Origin: Ettlia oleoabundans
Lineage: Eukaryota; Chlorophyta; Chlorophyceae; Chlamydomonadales
Reading direction: 5' to 3'
Length of the DNA stretch: 29,125 bases
Assembly: GCA_019693395.1 (NCBI GenBank)
Contig: JAAMXP010003872.1
Span: forward strand, 1-29,125
The notes under the pieces were generated by a model. That model was not told the DNA's origin. It did not search any database and saw only the letters and a list, made by a program, of their open reading frames with translations. Of the stretch, positions 1 through 9,339 are shown in pieces (position 1 is the stretch's first letter; the number at the start of each line of letters is the position of its first letter). A program made the position numbers and the translations under genes.

Positions 1-1480
1 GTCAGCGCAGGCACCTTGCGCATGGTTGAAGTTGTAGGCGGGGAGGGCACCAACTTGCTGCAGGTATACAGAGGGAGTGGAAGAGAGCACAGGAAGAGCT
101 AAACACGGCGGGAAGGTCATCATTACATGCGAGCTGAGCTTCAAAGCGGAGAAAGGTTGTATGCCAATGGGAATGAAGAGGATAATCCGTGACGAGCTGC
201 AGCAGAGGCTCCGGGTTCATACCACAGCATGGGTGTAGGCCAGGCAGGTAGGAGTAGAAAGTGTGGATGGTACTGGCAACACTGCAGCTGAGGCAGCGCC
301 TTAATCCCATTGATCCCATAAAACAAGCTAGGCACAGCCCCAACCTGCCAATGCCCTGTGTGATGCAATGTGAGCCATTATGCAACCTGCCAATGCCTAT
401 TTGAACTTGAGACCGCTATTTCGCAGCGCCGCATCCCACCTGCGTGGCCGGCACGTCATAAGGGTATGCCGCCTGCTGCCGTGAGGCGTAATCTGGCGCT
501 GAAGAAAGCGTTATGTTGAGCTGGTTGGCGCCTTCTTGTAGCAACTGGGTGACATCAAAGGAGTGGGGGCGGTGGGCATTGGCGGTGCTTGCCACATGAA
601 CGCCGTTCAGCCGAATGCAGGCCACTGCGGGGCAGCGGCACAGAGAAGCAGCACCGAGCGGTAAGCAGTAACCTCTGGGTTGCGACAGCACCAGGAAGGA
701 AAGGGGGCGGTGGATGGTGGCGGTGCTTGCCAGGCCCACAGCCATTGAGCTTGCGACTGGCCGCTGCAGGTACCAGGCAGCGGCAGAAGCATCAGCAGTC
801 CGCCACAGCAGCAGTACAACAGTGAACCATAGCAAGCGGAGGAAGTGAGGCATGGCATGGCAGATTCAATATACATATGTTACTTGTGGGAAGACGAAAT
901 ATGTGCAGCACGGTTAGGTCCCTTTGCACCCCAGCGGTTTTTGTGCAGCCCCTTCGACCATGCGCACCTGTGTCGAGCCCGTCGCAGCGCAGCAGCACCG
1001 CTCGGTGGCGCAGCAGCTTTGGAGGTGGTTGAAACTCCAAGCTGAAGGTCCAGTTGTCGTAGGCCACCCATCGCTGCTCGATCTCATTGTACCTGCAGGT
1101 GAAACCCTTGTTCATGTCCTTTGGAAATCTATGTATGTAGCCCGGCTGCAGCTAAACTAAAGTATGGCAAGTTGATCGGCAGCTGGGGCTCCGCCGCTCC
1201 ACGGTGGCAGGGCGGGCCAGCGGGCACCTCCTGCTCCACTCCCCGGTGGCGAAAAGCATGGCTTGGCTCGCCTGTACAGCGGATCGCCGATCACTCCGGC
1301 TTTATGCAGCAGCTGATGGACCGCCGCCGGCAGCTGCACGCCCTCCAGGGTTGTGTTGCCGAAACCCGCGCTGTTGTCGAGCCGCCACCCTAGCTCAACA
1401 AGATTCAAGACATCATACGCTGACGAATGAGATGCGAGTAGCAGCGCCAGGGCTGCGACAAGGAAGGCGCTGCCTGCCAT
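1..1480 (-). CDS. Beta-mannosidase, GH2 family, N-terminal part (runs off left edge)
   Basis: Predicted secreted or lysosomal exo-hydrolase that removes terminal beta-D-mannose. Only the N-terminal 192 residues are in the window. Exons on the minus strand: 1480-1272, 1092-968, 624-440, 57-1 (continuing left). The start is chosen at 1480 because it opens a clear signal peptide (MAGSAFLVAALALLLASHSSA). Family motifs in order: LPAAVHQLLHKAGVIGDPLYR, YNEIEQRWVAYDNWTF, GLDTVACIRLNG, then PYDVPATQ followed by ALPAYNF. These match the sugar-binding beta-sandwich of GH2 mannosidases just before the FGWDWGP region, which is off the window. The catalytic glutamates are not visible. Phases close across all junctions, but intron 1 needs a GC donor. 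An ATG at 853 opens another signal-like reading frame through exon 3, but it skips conserved exons 1 and 2, so I rejected it. Confidence 0.85.
1093..1271 (-). other. GC-AG intron in the beta-mannosidase gene
   Basis: The exon ends CTGTACAG and the intron begins GCGAGC; the acceptor is CACCTGCAG. Joining at this point gives DPLYR followed directly by YNEIEQRW, which is the expected family sequence, with AG|G restoring the arginine codon. No GT donor nearby keeps both frame and motif. Confidence 0.75.
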
Positions 1481-1794
1481 CGCATCAACCGCGGCCTCTA
1501 CAGACCCTTCATGCTGTTGTAAGGCCCAATACGGGAGGAAAGAGTTCCCTTGTTTCGCGAGACCGATGATGACAATGAGGACGAGGGTGCCAGCCTGGGT
1601 GTCCGTCGCGCCCGCCGATTGTACCTGCCCGCCCATGCCTTTGCCCTCCTCTGCAATTGACCCTTCTCGCTCACGTGTAGCCAGCCAAAAGGTGCGAACA
1701 ACAGGGGTCGAGTGAACTACAGTTCAGTTCCAATGTCAATAAATAACAAAACTTCAGTGTTGCAACAAGATTGCCTGCGTTCGACCTGCTCTGC
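1481..1794. other. Intergenic: EEP-gene 3' end and beta-mannosidase promoter
   Basis: Both flanking genes are on the minus strand, so this 314 bp must hold the 3' UTR of the upstream EEP gene and the promoter of the beta-mannosidase gene. I see no minus-strand TGTAA signal and no clear TATA box. An AATAAA is present near 1738 but lies on the plus strand. Confidence 0.5.
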
Positions 1795-4413
1795 TTATCG
1801 TGCCGGCCCAGCAGTGCCGCCATTTGCAAGGCTGCTCCTACTTGTCCATGGCAGCTCGGCCTCTGCTCCTGCTGCCGCCGCCGCTGCCTCTGCTGCCGCC
1901 GGTACCACGCCATTCGCTGACGGCTTGCTGCTGGACAGTGTCAGCACAGCGCCGATGGGAAGGTGGTCCGAGGGGTGACATCTGTTGGGCATGAACACCT
2001 TATTCACCAACTCCCTCAACTCAGGCTGCAGCGGCCGCATCACTGCCGCCACAGGCATGTGCCGGCTGCACCATATGAAATCCAAGACTGCCGAGTGCTC
2101 TCGAGCAACTTTGCGGGTGAAGGGAGGGCGGTAGCCAGACACCTCATAGGCTTCGTGAAGGGCAAAGGGGTGCGCTATGGTTTCCTTGGTGGTGGGGACC
2201 TGCATGATGCCAGCCGCTTAAGATACTGCTGAGACATAGGAAGCTTTTGAGACATAGGAATGCTGTTCAAACATAGGAAGCTTTTGAGCAGGAATGCTGT
2301 TCATGGGAAGGCAATCTGTCCTCAGCCAGAAATGCAGAGCTGGCGGGGGCGGTACATGCAGGAAGCACCGGATGGGCCAGGCATGGCAGCAGGAAGCAAA
2401 TCTTATCAACAGGAAGTTCATATGTTGATACTTGAACATATCAACAAGTCTATGAAGCTTTGTGCTGTGCACTTGCATTGGCACATAGCGACAGAAACAG
2501 CAACAACAGCAGCAGCAGCAGCAGGGCAGCAAGCCCACAAAGTGTTGCGCATGTAGGAAGGTATAACACAGCAGCAGCGGCGGCAGGGGGCACCCCACAA
2601 ACATGCAGCACTCGCGGGAAGTGCAGCGCTGCACCTGCGGGCAGACGGCGTCAGTGTGGTTCCGCTCCAGGCGGCCCCGGCGCAGCAGCCAGCATGGGCT
2701 GTCCTGGTGCATCGAGTTGAAGTCTCCAAGGATGACGACATCTGCTACTTCTGCCTCTGCAAAAGCAAGGGGTGGGGTGGAATGGGAAGAATCGGTGAGG
2801 ATATGTTCACGTGTGGATGGATGAAATGAGATGGGATGGGGATGGATGGATGGATGGATGGATGGATGGATGGATGGATGGATGGATGGATGGATGGATG
2901 GATGGATGGATGGATGGATGGATGGATGGATGGATGGATGGATGGATGGATGGATGGATGGATGAATTCAGTAGTGTGTGGCGCAAACTAGGTCCAACCA
3001 TGGCTGCTGGGTGACTGCAAAGCCCAGTGCCAACAGTGCCAACAAAATGTATTGACGCCACTGTGAGCAGTACATTCACGCGAAAAGCAGCGCGGCAGCA
3101 CATGTGGAGCGCCGTGTGTTCTGCAGCAGATCGGGTCTGCACACCCTGCACAACACGCCTTGCCGAGCGGCTTTGCTCACCCTTTTTGCTGCCTATGTGC
3201 GCTTCCAGCCGCTGCAGCGCACTTTTCAACTGGCTGACGCGGTCGTTGGGGCGGTAGGGCGAACCCTCCAGGTGCACGTTGGCGACCCAGACCGTCTGCA
3301 AATGCGGGCGGGTGTTGGGGTGGTGCATGCAGTATGACAGGTGTTGGGATGCAGGCTATGCTGCCAAGGGCTTTGCAAGCTCGGACGACCGTGGGTTTGC
3401 ACCCAGCCCGAGAGGCTCTAATAGCTCAGCCACCCACCCGCCTGCCCAGCCTGCCACTTGCCGATTCTCCTACCTGCCCATGCCCTGCACCTTCAACTCC
3501 CACCCACCTGCCCATGCCCTGCACCTTCAGCTCCCACCCACCTGCCCCTGCGCCGGCCCCGGCTGCATGACCTGCAGCGCCGCCAGCAGCACCCGGCTGC
3601 GCTCCTCGCTCCACACCAGGCGCAGCTTGCTGCTGCGGAAGAACAGTGCTAGCATGAAGTCGCTGCCGCTGGCAGCAGCCCTTGTCTGCACCACCGCCGA
3701 ATAGCCAAGTGAAGCCATGAAAGCCTTCAGGTCCTGCCATCTGCAGCAGAAACATGCAATAGAGTACTCAACAGTGTTATCTTGCATGCAGAAGGCCACA
3801 AAGGAATGCATGAAGTTCTGGTGTGCTCTTGCCAACACACCAGCACGTGCAATGCGCAACGGCTCTGCTGGCACGTGCGCTGCTGGTGCGCGAGGATAAG
3901 CCAAGGCCTACACCCAAGCGGCCCGAGTGGGTAAATCCAGCCGCCAGCAAACTAGCCCGTCCACCCGCCTGCATGCCTGCTCACCTGTCAACTGTCACCT
4001 CCTGCAGCGCTATGAGATCTGCCCCAAACGCCTCCAACTCGGTTTGAAAGCGCTGCCAACGATAATGTGGGTCAAGGCTGCAGCAAGATCATGCGATATC
4101 AAGCCAGCAATGCAAGGCTGGACATTTGCTGAACACATAAAAGAAAACGCGGTAGCTGACAAAATGCAACGGCTTACTACTGTGCAAAGACGTGTGGGAA
4201 GCGGCGTCCAGTGGCGTAGCGCTGGCAGAGGATGTTGTAGGAAACGACAGACAGTTCCTCTGGCTTGCTGGGCAGGGGACGGCTGCGGGGCAGCAGCTGG
4301 ACCCGCTGCCTATTAGCGTGCGCCGCCTTCTGTACCCGCCGCCCACGCAGCCAGGTGATTGTGAGGCCCAGCACCGCTGCCGTCCCTATTACGACCACCC
4401 TGCCGTCTACCAT
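1795..4413 (-). CDS. Membrane-anchored EEP-family nuclease/phosphatase (CCR4/nocturnin-like)
   Basis: Predicted Mg-dependent phosphodiesterase of the exonuclease/endonuclease/phosphatase superfamily, 388 aa. Exons: 4413-4181, 4077-3985, 3740-3542, 3295-3181, 2756-2635, 2199-1795, all phase-consistent. Catalytic motifs are complete: SYNIL (58-60, Asn), LQEV (Glu104), ANVHLEG (181-183), LGDFNS (Asp225, Asn227), LDFIW (Asp294) and PSDHLPIG (Asp332, His333). A hydrophobic stretch at about residues 6-22 ([17 protein letters not shown]) followed by arginines suggests a signal anchor with the catalytic domain following. The [10 protein letters not shown] opening is like CCR4, nocturnin and Angel deadenylases, but there is no leucine-rich repeat region. 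The substrate (poly(A), NADP(H) or other) cannot be told from sequence. A longer reading frame upstream of 4413 has no ATG in frame. The end of exon 3 could also lie at the CTGCAG|GTCATG site, which is in the same phase and would shorten a loop. Confidence 0.88.
2240..2306. repeat. Short direct repeat in EEP intron 5
   Basis: The phrase AGGAAGCTTTTGAG followed by AGGAATGCTGTTCA occurs twice in a row with small differences, inside the 435 bp last intron (2200-2634). The same intron holds a CAG run near 2506-2522 and a TGTTGATA/TATCAACA inverted pair at 2423-2446. None of this looks coding. Confidence 0.7.
2841..2964. repeat. (GATG)31 tetranucleotide microsatellite
   Basis: There are 31 uninterrupted copies of GATG (124 bp) inside EEP intron 4 (2757-3180). 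Translated on either strand it gives a spurious WMDG or PSIH repeat. The perfect array suggests recent expansion and probable length polymorphism between strains. Confidence 0.98.
3473..3550. repeat. 34 bp tandem repeat carrying duplicate 5' splice sites
   Basis: Two copies of a 34 bp unit (3473-3506, 3507-3540) abut the exon 3 boundary at 3541/3542, and the start of a third copy is exon sequence. On the minus strand each unit begins with CAG|GTGGGTGGGAG, so the EEP exon 3 donor is duplicated at about 3507/3508, with a degenerate version at 3473. Confidence 0.85.
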
Positions 4414-4925
4414 GAGCGATCGCACTGCCAACGGCAGAGTGGCAGGGCGCTTTCGAGGGTCAACCAGCGGCGGGAGGGGCGGGCACCCATCAGAGTCTCA
4501 AAGTCTTGTGGCAGTGCTAGGGTTCGAACGATCGCGAAATGGGCGCATGAGAGCCGGGTGAGGTCGGACGGCAAGTACCGCCGTACATCGGAGGCCGGTT
4601 GCGGACGCAACCCTAGAACAAAAATCGAAAGGACATCAGAGGGCCCAGCTATAGCAACCACCTAGACAGCTTTGAGACTATGCAAGGACGCAGGCGGCGA
4701 GAATGGCTGCATTTGTTCGCTGAGTATTTTGTCCCACAAGCACACTGGCACTTGCATGCACACCAATCACGCGACAGCCTTTGTAGATGTTAACAACTCA
4801 GACTGATGTTCAACTTCGTGTCAATGGTAACAGGATGACTTGATACACAAAAAGGTATATGTAATAACCTCGGCTAGCCAAGCAGTTAGAAGCATTGCAA
4901 AGGAACGCTGGCAGTGCTGACTCGC
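4414..4925. other. Intergenic: no gene seen
   Basis: This lies between the EEP start codon and the last possible exon of the next minus-strand gene, so it should contain the EEP promoter and the neighbour's 3' UTR. I see no conserved reading frame, RNA gene or TGTAA signal for the minus strand. Short ORFs on both strands lack family motifs. Confidence 0.5.
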
Positions 4926-5095
4926 TCACGCCTGCCAACTGTCTGCCTCCAGCGCAGCGGCTGCCTTAATGCCTTTCTTCTGTTCCTTCTTGGTCTCGGG
5001 AACTGCCACCGGTGCCATCATGGTGGCACTTCCGGACTGGTACAGCCTCTCAAACTCCAGCGCATATTGGTTGCCGCCGCCGTCCCTGCAAGGCA
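4926..5095 (-). other. Probable alternative C-terminal exon of the four-helix membrane protein gene
   Basis: An acceptor GCCTTGCAG precedes an open segment that reads DGGGNQYALEFERLYQSG, then a lysine-rich stretch and a stop (TGA at 4926-4928). A strong donor GAG|GTGAGC sits at 5178/5177, one base after the TGA of the main model, and would splice across 82 bp to this exon. That junction is out of frame for the good-looking segment, so either another donor is used, this is 3' UTR, or the frame was lost. Confidence 0.4.
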
Positions 5096-5178
5096 AAACG
5101 ACGGGTGGGCAGGGCACCGGTGTGCATTTTAGCATGGGATACTGTTGGCCTCCGTCACAGGTGGCAGTCTCGCTCACC

Positions 5179-6696
5179 TCAGACGGAGGTTGCAAAGGGG
5201 TTATGTGCCAGTGGCGGGTCCGCCGTGCGGAAAGTGGGGCGAGAGGACACAGAGCCCAGTCCCGCCACTGACCCAGACAGCTGCAGGTCCGAGCTCAAGG
5301 GGTGCTTGCCACCGCCGCCGTAGCCATCATCAGGAGGGGACCGGCCCATGTCTTGAATCTCTCCGCCAAAGTAGAGCAGCTGCAGCGGGTTGTAAAATTG
5401 GAGCAGCGGCAGTTATAGCTGGTGAAGGTTGAAGTGGTGCAACTCACGAGTGTGGGCTGCCAGTCTTTCGTAGAGAGAGCGCAAACACCCGCCTGAGTTG
5501 AGAGGGAAGAGAGTAGGGCTTACCAGGATCAGATTGCAGATGATGGTGATGACCTGGCCCGCCATGCACGCCTGCAGGCAGGCATTTTTTTTGTTCAACA
5601 ACCGACTGTGTTGTGGTCAGCTCGTTAAGGGGCAATAACGCACCTCAGCTTCAGGCAGGCTGCGTGCAGGGTTTTGGTTTGCATCGGCAGCAGAACAGCG
5701 ATGAGCAGCAACCAACCTGAGCAGAGGTGCGCAGTGCGCCCTCGTAGGTGCTGATCACAACGTGCGCGCGGTCAGCCGCCAGCATCAGGCACACGCTGAC
5801 CATGGCAATGAATAGCTGCTTGCTGCAAAACGATGAAGCGACAATCAAGGGACTTTAGTCAGGGTTTCCAACAGGCACTAGGGCAGGGCTGGCAGGCAGC
5901 AGGCGCAAGCATTGCGGGCGGGCAGGCGAGGCGAGTAATGCCAGGCCAGCCTGGCTGTCACTAGCACCCACAAAGACTTACGTCAGGTAGAGGCCCCTGA
6001 CCCTACCGCACTCAGCAACCGACAACAGGATGAGAAGGAAGAACTCGAACCACACCGTCCACCTGCAGCTTGGGGGGAAAGGAGATCAGAGCCAGGTGAG
6101 ACATGTGGCGGCATTCGCCCAAGTGCCAGCTGCTGCCAGTTCCCCACTCACGGACAAGCGTACCAGATGAAGGCTGTCGTGTTGGTGGTGTCACAGCCCT
6201 CTGCAAAGCCCTGCAAGTCCTGGCCCCCAATGCTGATGTTGACTTCGCGCCCAAGGTAGCCGCCGCACTTGGCCTGCAGCAAGGGCGGCGGTATGGGCAT
6301 GAATCCAGCGCCGAGTGCGGCAGTGCGAGCGGTGGCATCATTAGCAGGTAGCAGGCAGGATAATGACGCTCCCACTGGAGAACGGATGGGCACACCTGCA
6401 TGCCAGCCACGCCGCCAAGCATGATGAACCAGCTGACCCATGAAAGGGCAAAGAGGGTGTAGGCTGCAGGCAGGGGTGCGCAGAGGTGTGGAAGGAGCGG
6501 CAGGGCACTTCGTCAGGAACAACATCCCTGCATGCAGCTCGCGGATTCCTCCTCCCGGACTTTTTGAGGCGATTTATGTGGATAATGAGGCTTGGCAATG
6601 CCCACGGCTAGCTGCAGGGCCCTGCCGCCATCTGAGCCTGGCCCACTCACCAAACATCGCCCCCAAGATGGAGCACACACGCGCAGCGCTCGGCAT
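5179..6696 (-). CDS. Four-transmembrane protein, MARVEL/synaptogyrin-like topology, unassigned
   Basis: 223 aa from exons 6696-6651, 6463-6396, 6273-6152, 6062-5982, 5822-5717, 5571-5524, 5379-5179, all phase-consistent. I do not recognise the family. Visible layout: helix 1 at about 10-37, a lumenal or outer loop at 40-80 with cysteines 42 and 66 and two glycosylation sequons (NIS, NTT), helix 2 at about 83-99 (WFEFFLLILLSVAECG), helix 3 at about 108-126, helix 4 at about 146-163, then a Gly/Ser/Pro-rich cytosolic tail ending in NPFATSV. Four helices plus an NPF (EH-domain-binding) motif recall vesicle proteins such as synaptogyrin and SCAMP; that is inference from topology only. The start at 6696 is the first ATG in the frame before the first helix. 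A second possible 3' exon lies downstream at 4926-5095. Confidence 0.65.
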
Positions 6697-7166
6697 ATTC
6701 CCGTCACGCGTGTCCTGGTTCCAGCACGCTGCTTTCAAAGCACCTCTCGGCGGGACCAGCCCCCGAGGCAGCGGCAGTTGGCGAGGGAGCGAGTCTGGAA
6801 GGCGCTATATAGCGAATAGCGCTAGAATGGCTGTGCTGTGTCACGAGGGCGTCAAATGGATTGGATTTTGGCTGCCTCGAGGAGAGTCAAATGGAACGCA
6901 TTTTCCACCTTTCCATTTCTGCCGCTGCCGGCCATGGCTGGAGGTTCTCTGTAAAATGGCCCCTTGGTTGTAATACTCTCTGGCTATCCGCTATAACTCC
7001 TCCATCAGCTCCAAATGCATGCGAAGGGAACTAGCCAAGATGCTGTGCAACCGCATTTCGTGCCGGGTTGCACATGCCGTCTCCCCATTGTTCAGGCTGG
7101 CTGACCGTGAAGAGGAACAACATCTCCTAAGCACCTGCCTTTCTGCGGATGAAAGCACGGCGAACA
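6697..7166. other. Intergenic: four-helix gene promoter side, no gene seen
   Basis: ORFs here on both strands are short and carry no motif. The region separates two minus-strand genes, so it should contain the promoter of the four-helix protein gene next to 6697. Confidence 0.5.
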
Positions 7167-7171
7167 TTACA
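7167..7171 (-). terminator. TGTAA polyadenylation signal of RRP15
   Basis: TTACA on the plus strand reads TGTAA on the minus strand, 31 bases beyond the RRP15 stop codon. TGTAA is the usual chlorophycean poly(A) signal. Confidence 0.65.
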
Positions 7172-7201
7172 TGAAATGCGCCTCAACCAGCTAAGAACAG
7201 G

Positions 7202-9058
7202 TCAGTCATCATCGCCACTGCTGGCGCCCAGGCCGTCCAAGATGTCGCCTGCAGCACCTTCCTCATCGCTGCCTGCCTTGTCCCAATCCTTCATCTTAGA
7301 TCCACCTGCACCCAGCATCCAACAATGCATAATGCTAGTAAGTTACGGATGCTGAGCTCTCACAAACGCCTTCAACAAGCACACGCACAGAGGCCCAAAG
7401 CGAGTGCTTTGCGCACAGTTGGCATGCACATCCATTATACATGTTCACATACATAATCAAAATCACGCCCACAATAGCGCAGCTACTGTCCACCCGCTGT
7501 TAGAGCTAGGGCAACGTACACAGAGCGGTATGGACCAGCACCCACCCTGCAAGCCGACAAAGCCCTGCTTCAGCACATCCCAGCCTCCTGCATCCTCATC
7601 CTCATCACTGCTATCTGCTGCTGCCGCCCGTTGCAGCTGCTTCTTCTTGCCGCCTGCAGGCGCCACAGCCGCCGCTGCCCCTTGCTGCTGTCTCGCAGGT
7701 GCTGAGGGCACGAGCGGCTGGTCTTGCTGCCCATCTGCTGCTGTGCCGCTGCTGCGCTTGAGCTGGGCAAGGAAGCTTGCTTTGCCCAACTTGACCGCCT
7801 TTGCGCGGCTGCCTGTGACCTCCTCAGCCTCCCGCAGCTGCTTCTGTGCCTTGGCAATGGCGTTGAACAGACGCACGACGCCCTTGGTAGCTAATCGCTG
7901 CAGAGCCTTCTCCTGCACGTCTGCTGCAGGCTCCTGGCCACGCCGCTTGGGGACCTGCAGCACCCATGCGGCGCAGCTCAGTTTCAAGCGAGGGGGGAAC
8001 CAGCAGCAGCATACAAGCCCGCACTACAGTGACTCAACCCTTTGCACACACAGGGCAGAACATAGATCCCCAGGAAGGAGTTATGTAGGCGTGCAGTCAA
8101 AAAGTTCAGGCAGTGTTTGTTCTCTGTCTTGGTGCCAACGCTCCCGTCCCAATGAAGCCCCCCACACGCACCACATGCCCGCGCTGCTTCATCTCCTGCC
8201 GCAACTTCTTGGCTGCTCGGTCCTGACGCTGCTCTTCCGCCTCCTCCGCTTTGCGCTTGGCTATTGACTTGCTGGCCGCCAAGATGGGTGCTGCAGCTGG
8301 ACCAGCAGCAGCCTCCCCAGCCACCTCGGCCGCCTTCTTGCCGCTGGTGTCCAGGATTTTGGCAAAGGCCTTGGCGAAAGAGGCAGACTTTCCTCCCTCA
8401 AGGAAGCCGCCACCTGCCTGCTGTCGCTTCCTGGTGCCACCCTCGCTGCCTTCACTGTCGCTGTCGCTGCTGCCGCTTCCCGGGCCACCCCTTTCTTGTG
8501 CCCCGTCCCCAACCTCTTGGTCCTCGCCACCACTGCTGCTGCCGGGTGCTTCACCCTGTAATGTATCATCGTCTGCATAAGAGACACATGTCTACAACTC
8601 AACAGCTGCTGGAACATCCTACCAGCCCGCCTGCCAAATTGGGCCCAAGGCCAGATACAGCCTGCATGAAATCGAGCCCTTGCTGCGGCTTGTGGAACAC
8701 AGGAGAAGCTGCAAAGCGAAATGAACCCAGCATAGTGAAACGCACCGCTCCACTCATCACCATCATCATTGCCAAGTCCCTCACCCTCCTCCCCACCAGA
8801 GCTGCCAGCGCCCTGCTCCTCGCCTTCGGAGTCGCTGCCGTCACTGGTGCCGCCGCTGCTGCTTGGCTCCTCGTCGCTGGGGCCGGCCTCAAAGTCCCCA
8901 CCTTCTGCATAAACATTATCAGTATAATCTTAATCATCACCGCCAACTGCAGGGTGACAGAGAGTCGTCGGGCCTCTACAGCAGCAGTCGCATGCGGCGG
9001 CGCGCAAGCGGAACCCACCTGCTTGGCCCTGCAAAGCTAGTGCTACTGCGGATTTCAT
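7202..9058 (-). CDS. RRP15: Ribosomal RNA-processing protein 15 (RRP15)
   Basis: Nucleolar factor needed for 27S pre-rRNA processing and 60S subunit assembly (family knowledge). 370 aa from exons 9058-9019, 8904-8746, 8572-8172, 7954-7546, 7305-7202, all phase-consistent. Residues 14-128 are acidic and Ser/Gly/Asp/Glu-rich. The Rrp15p domain follows: SASFAKAFAKIL (about 129-140), PILAASKSIAKRKAEE with a basic coiled-coil stretch, GHVVPKRRG (about 198-206), the hallmark ATKGVVRLFNA (222-232), then GWDVL and the C-terminal MKDWDK (341-346) with an acidic tail. The frame stays open upstream of 9058, with in-frame ATGs at 9259 and 9289. I prefer 9058 because the extra N-terminus looks non-coding and enters the divergent promoter. 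Confidence 0.9.
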
Positions 9059-9339
9059 GCCTGTCGGTTTTCTTATTATATTGAGGGGTTTCGGGTCCAA
9101 ACTGCTGGGGCACTCAATGATGCATGCAGAGCGAAGAATGAGTGGGTAGGAGGATGCCGGTAACGTGAGGTGAGTAAGGAAGTTTGCACAAGCCGTATAG
9201 GCTGAGTATATCGGCCGCTTTCCTGCGGAGACGGCCAGGCTGGCAGGGTCGGTCGCCATTTTGGTGGAAGTTGCTCTCTCTCGCAGCATATTGGCAGCTT
9301 CTTGCACTTCGTCATATTGCGCTTCTGCTCTCAAGGAGC
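9059..9339. promoter_or_regulatory. Divergent promoter region, RRP15 / IGPD
   Basis: 281 bp separate two start codons that point away from each other, so both promoters must lie here or overlap. On the plus strand a strong donor (GTGAG|GTGAGTAAG at 9170) and a strong acceptor (CTCTCTCTCGCAG ending at 9286) could bound a 5'-UTR intron of the IGPD gene. No clear TATA box. Confidence 0.5.

Noticed and set aside
416..853. ATG at 853 with a signal-like N-terminus leading into beta-mannosidase exon 3
   Set aside because: It bypasses two exons with clear family motifs; the upstream part is intron sequence read by chance.
2811..3328. Repeat proteins of WMDG or PSIH units
   Set aside because: They are translations of the (GATG)31 microsatellite, which lies in an intron.
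4515..4535. GGTTCGAAC, similar to a tRNA B box
   Set aside because: No flanking acceptor stem, A box or anticodon arm could be found, so it is a chance match.
7463..8617. Opposite-strand ORFs up to 287 codons over RRP15
   Set aside because: Shadows of the GC-rich RRP15 exons; they show no motif and no splice pattern.
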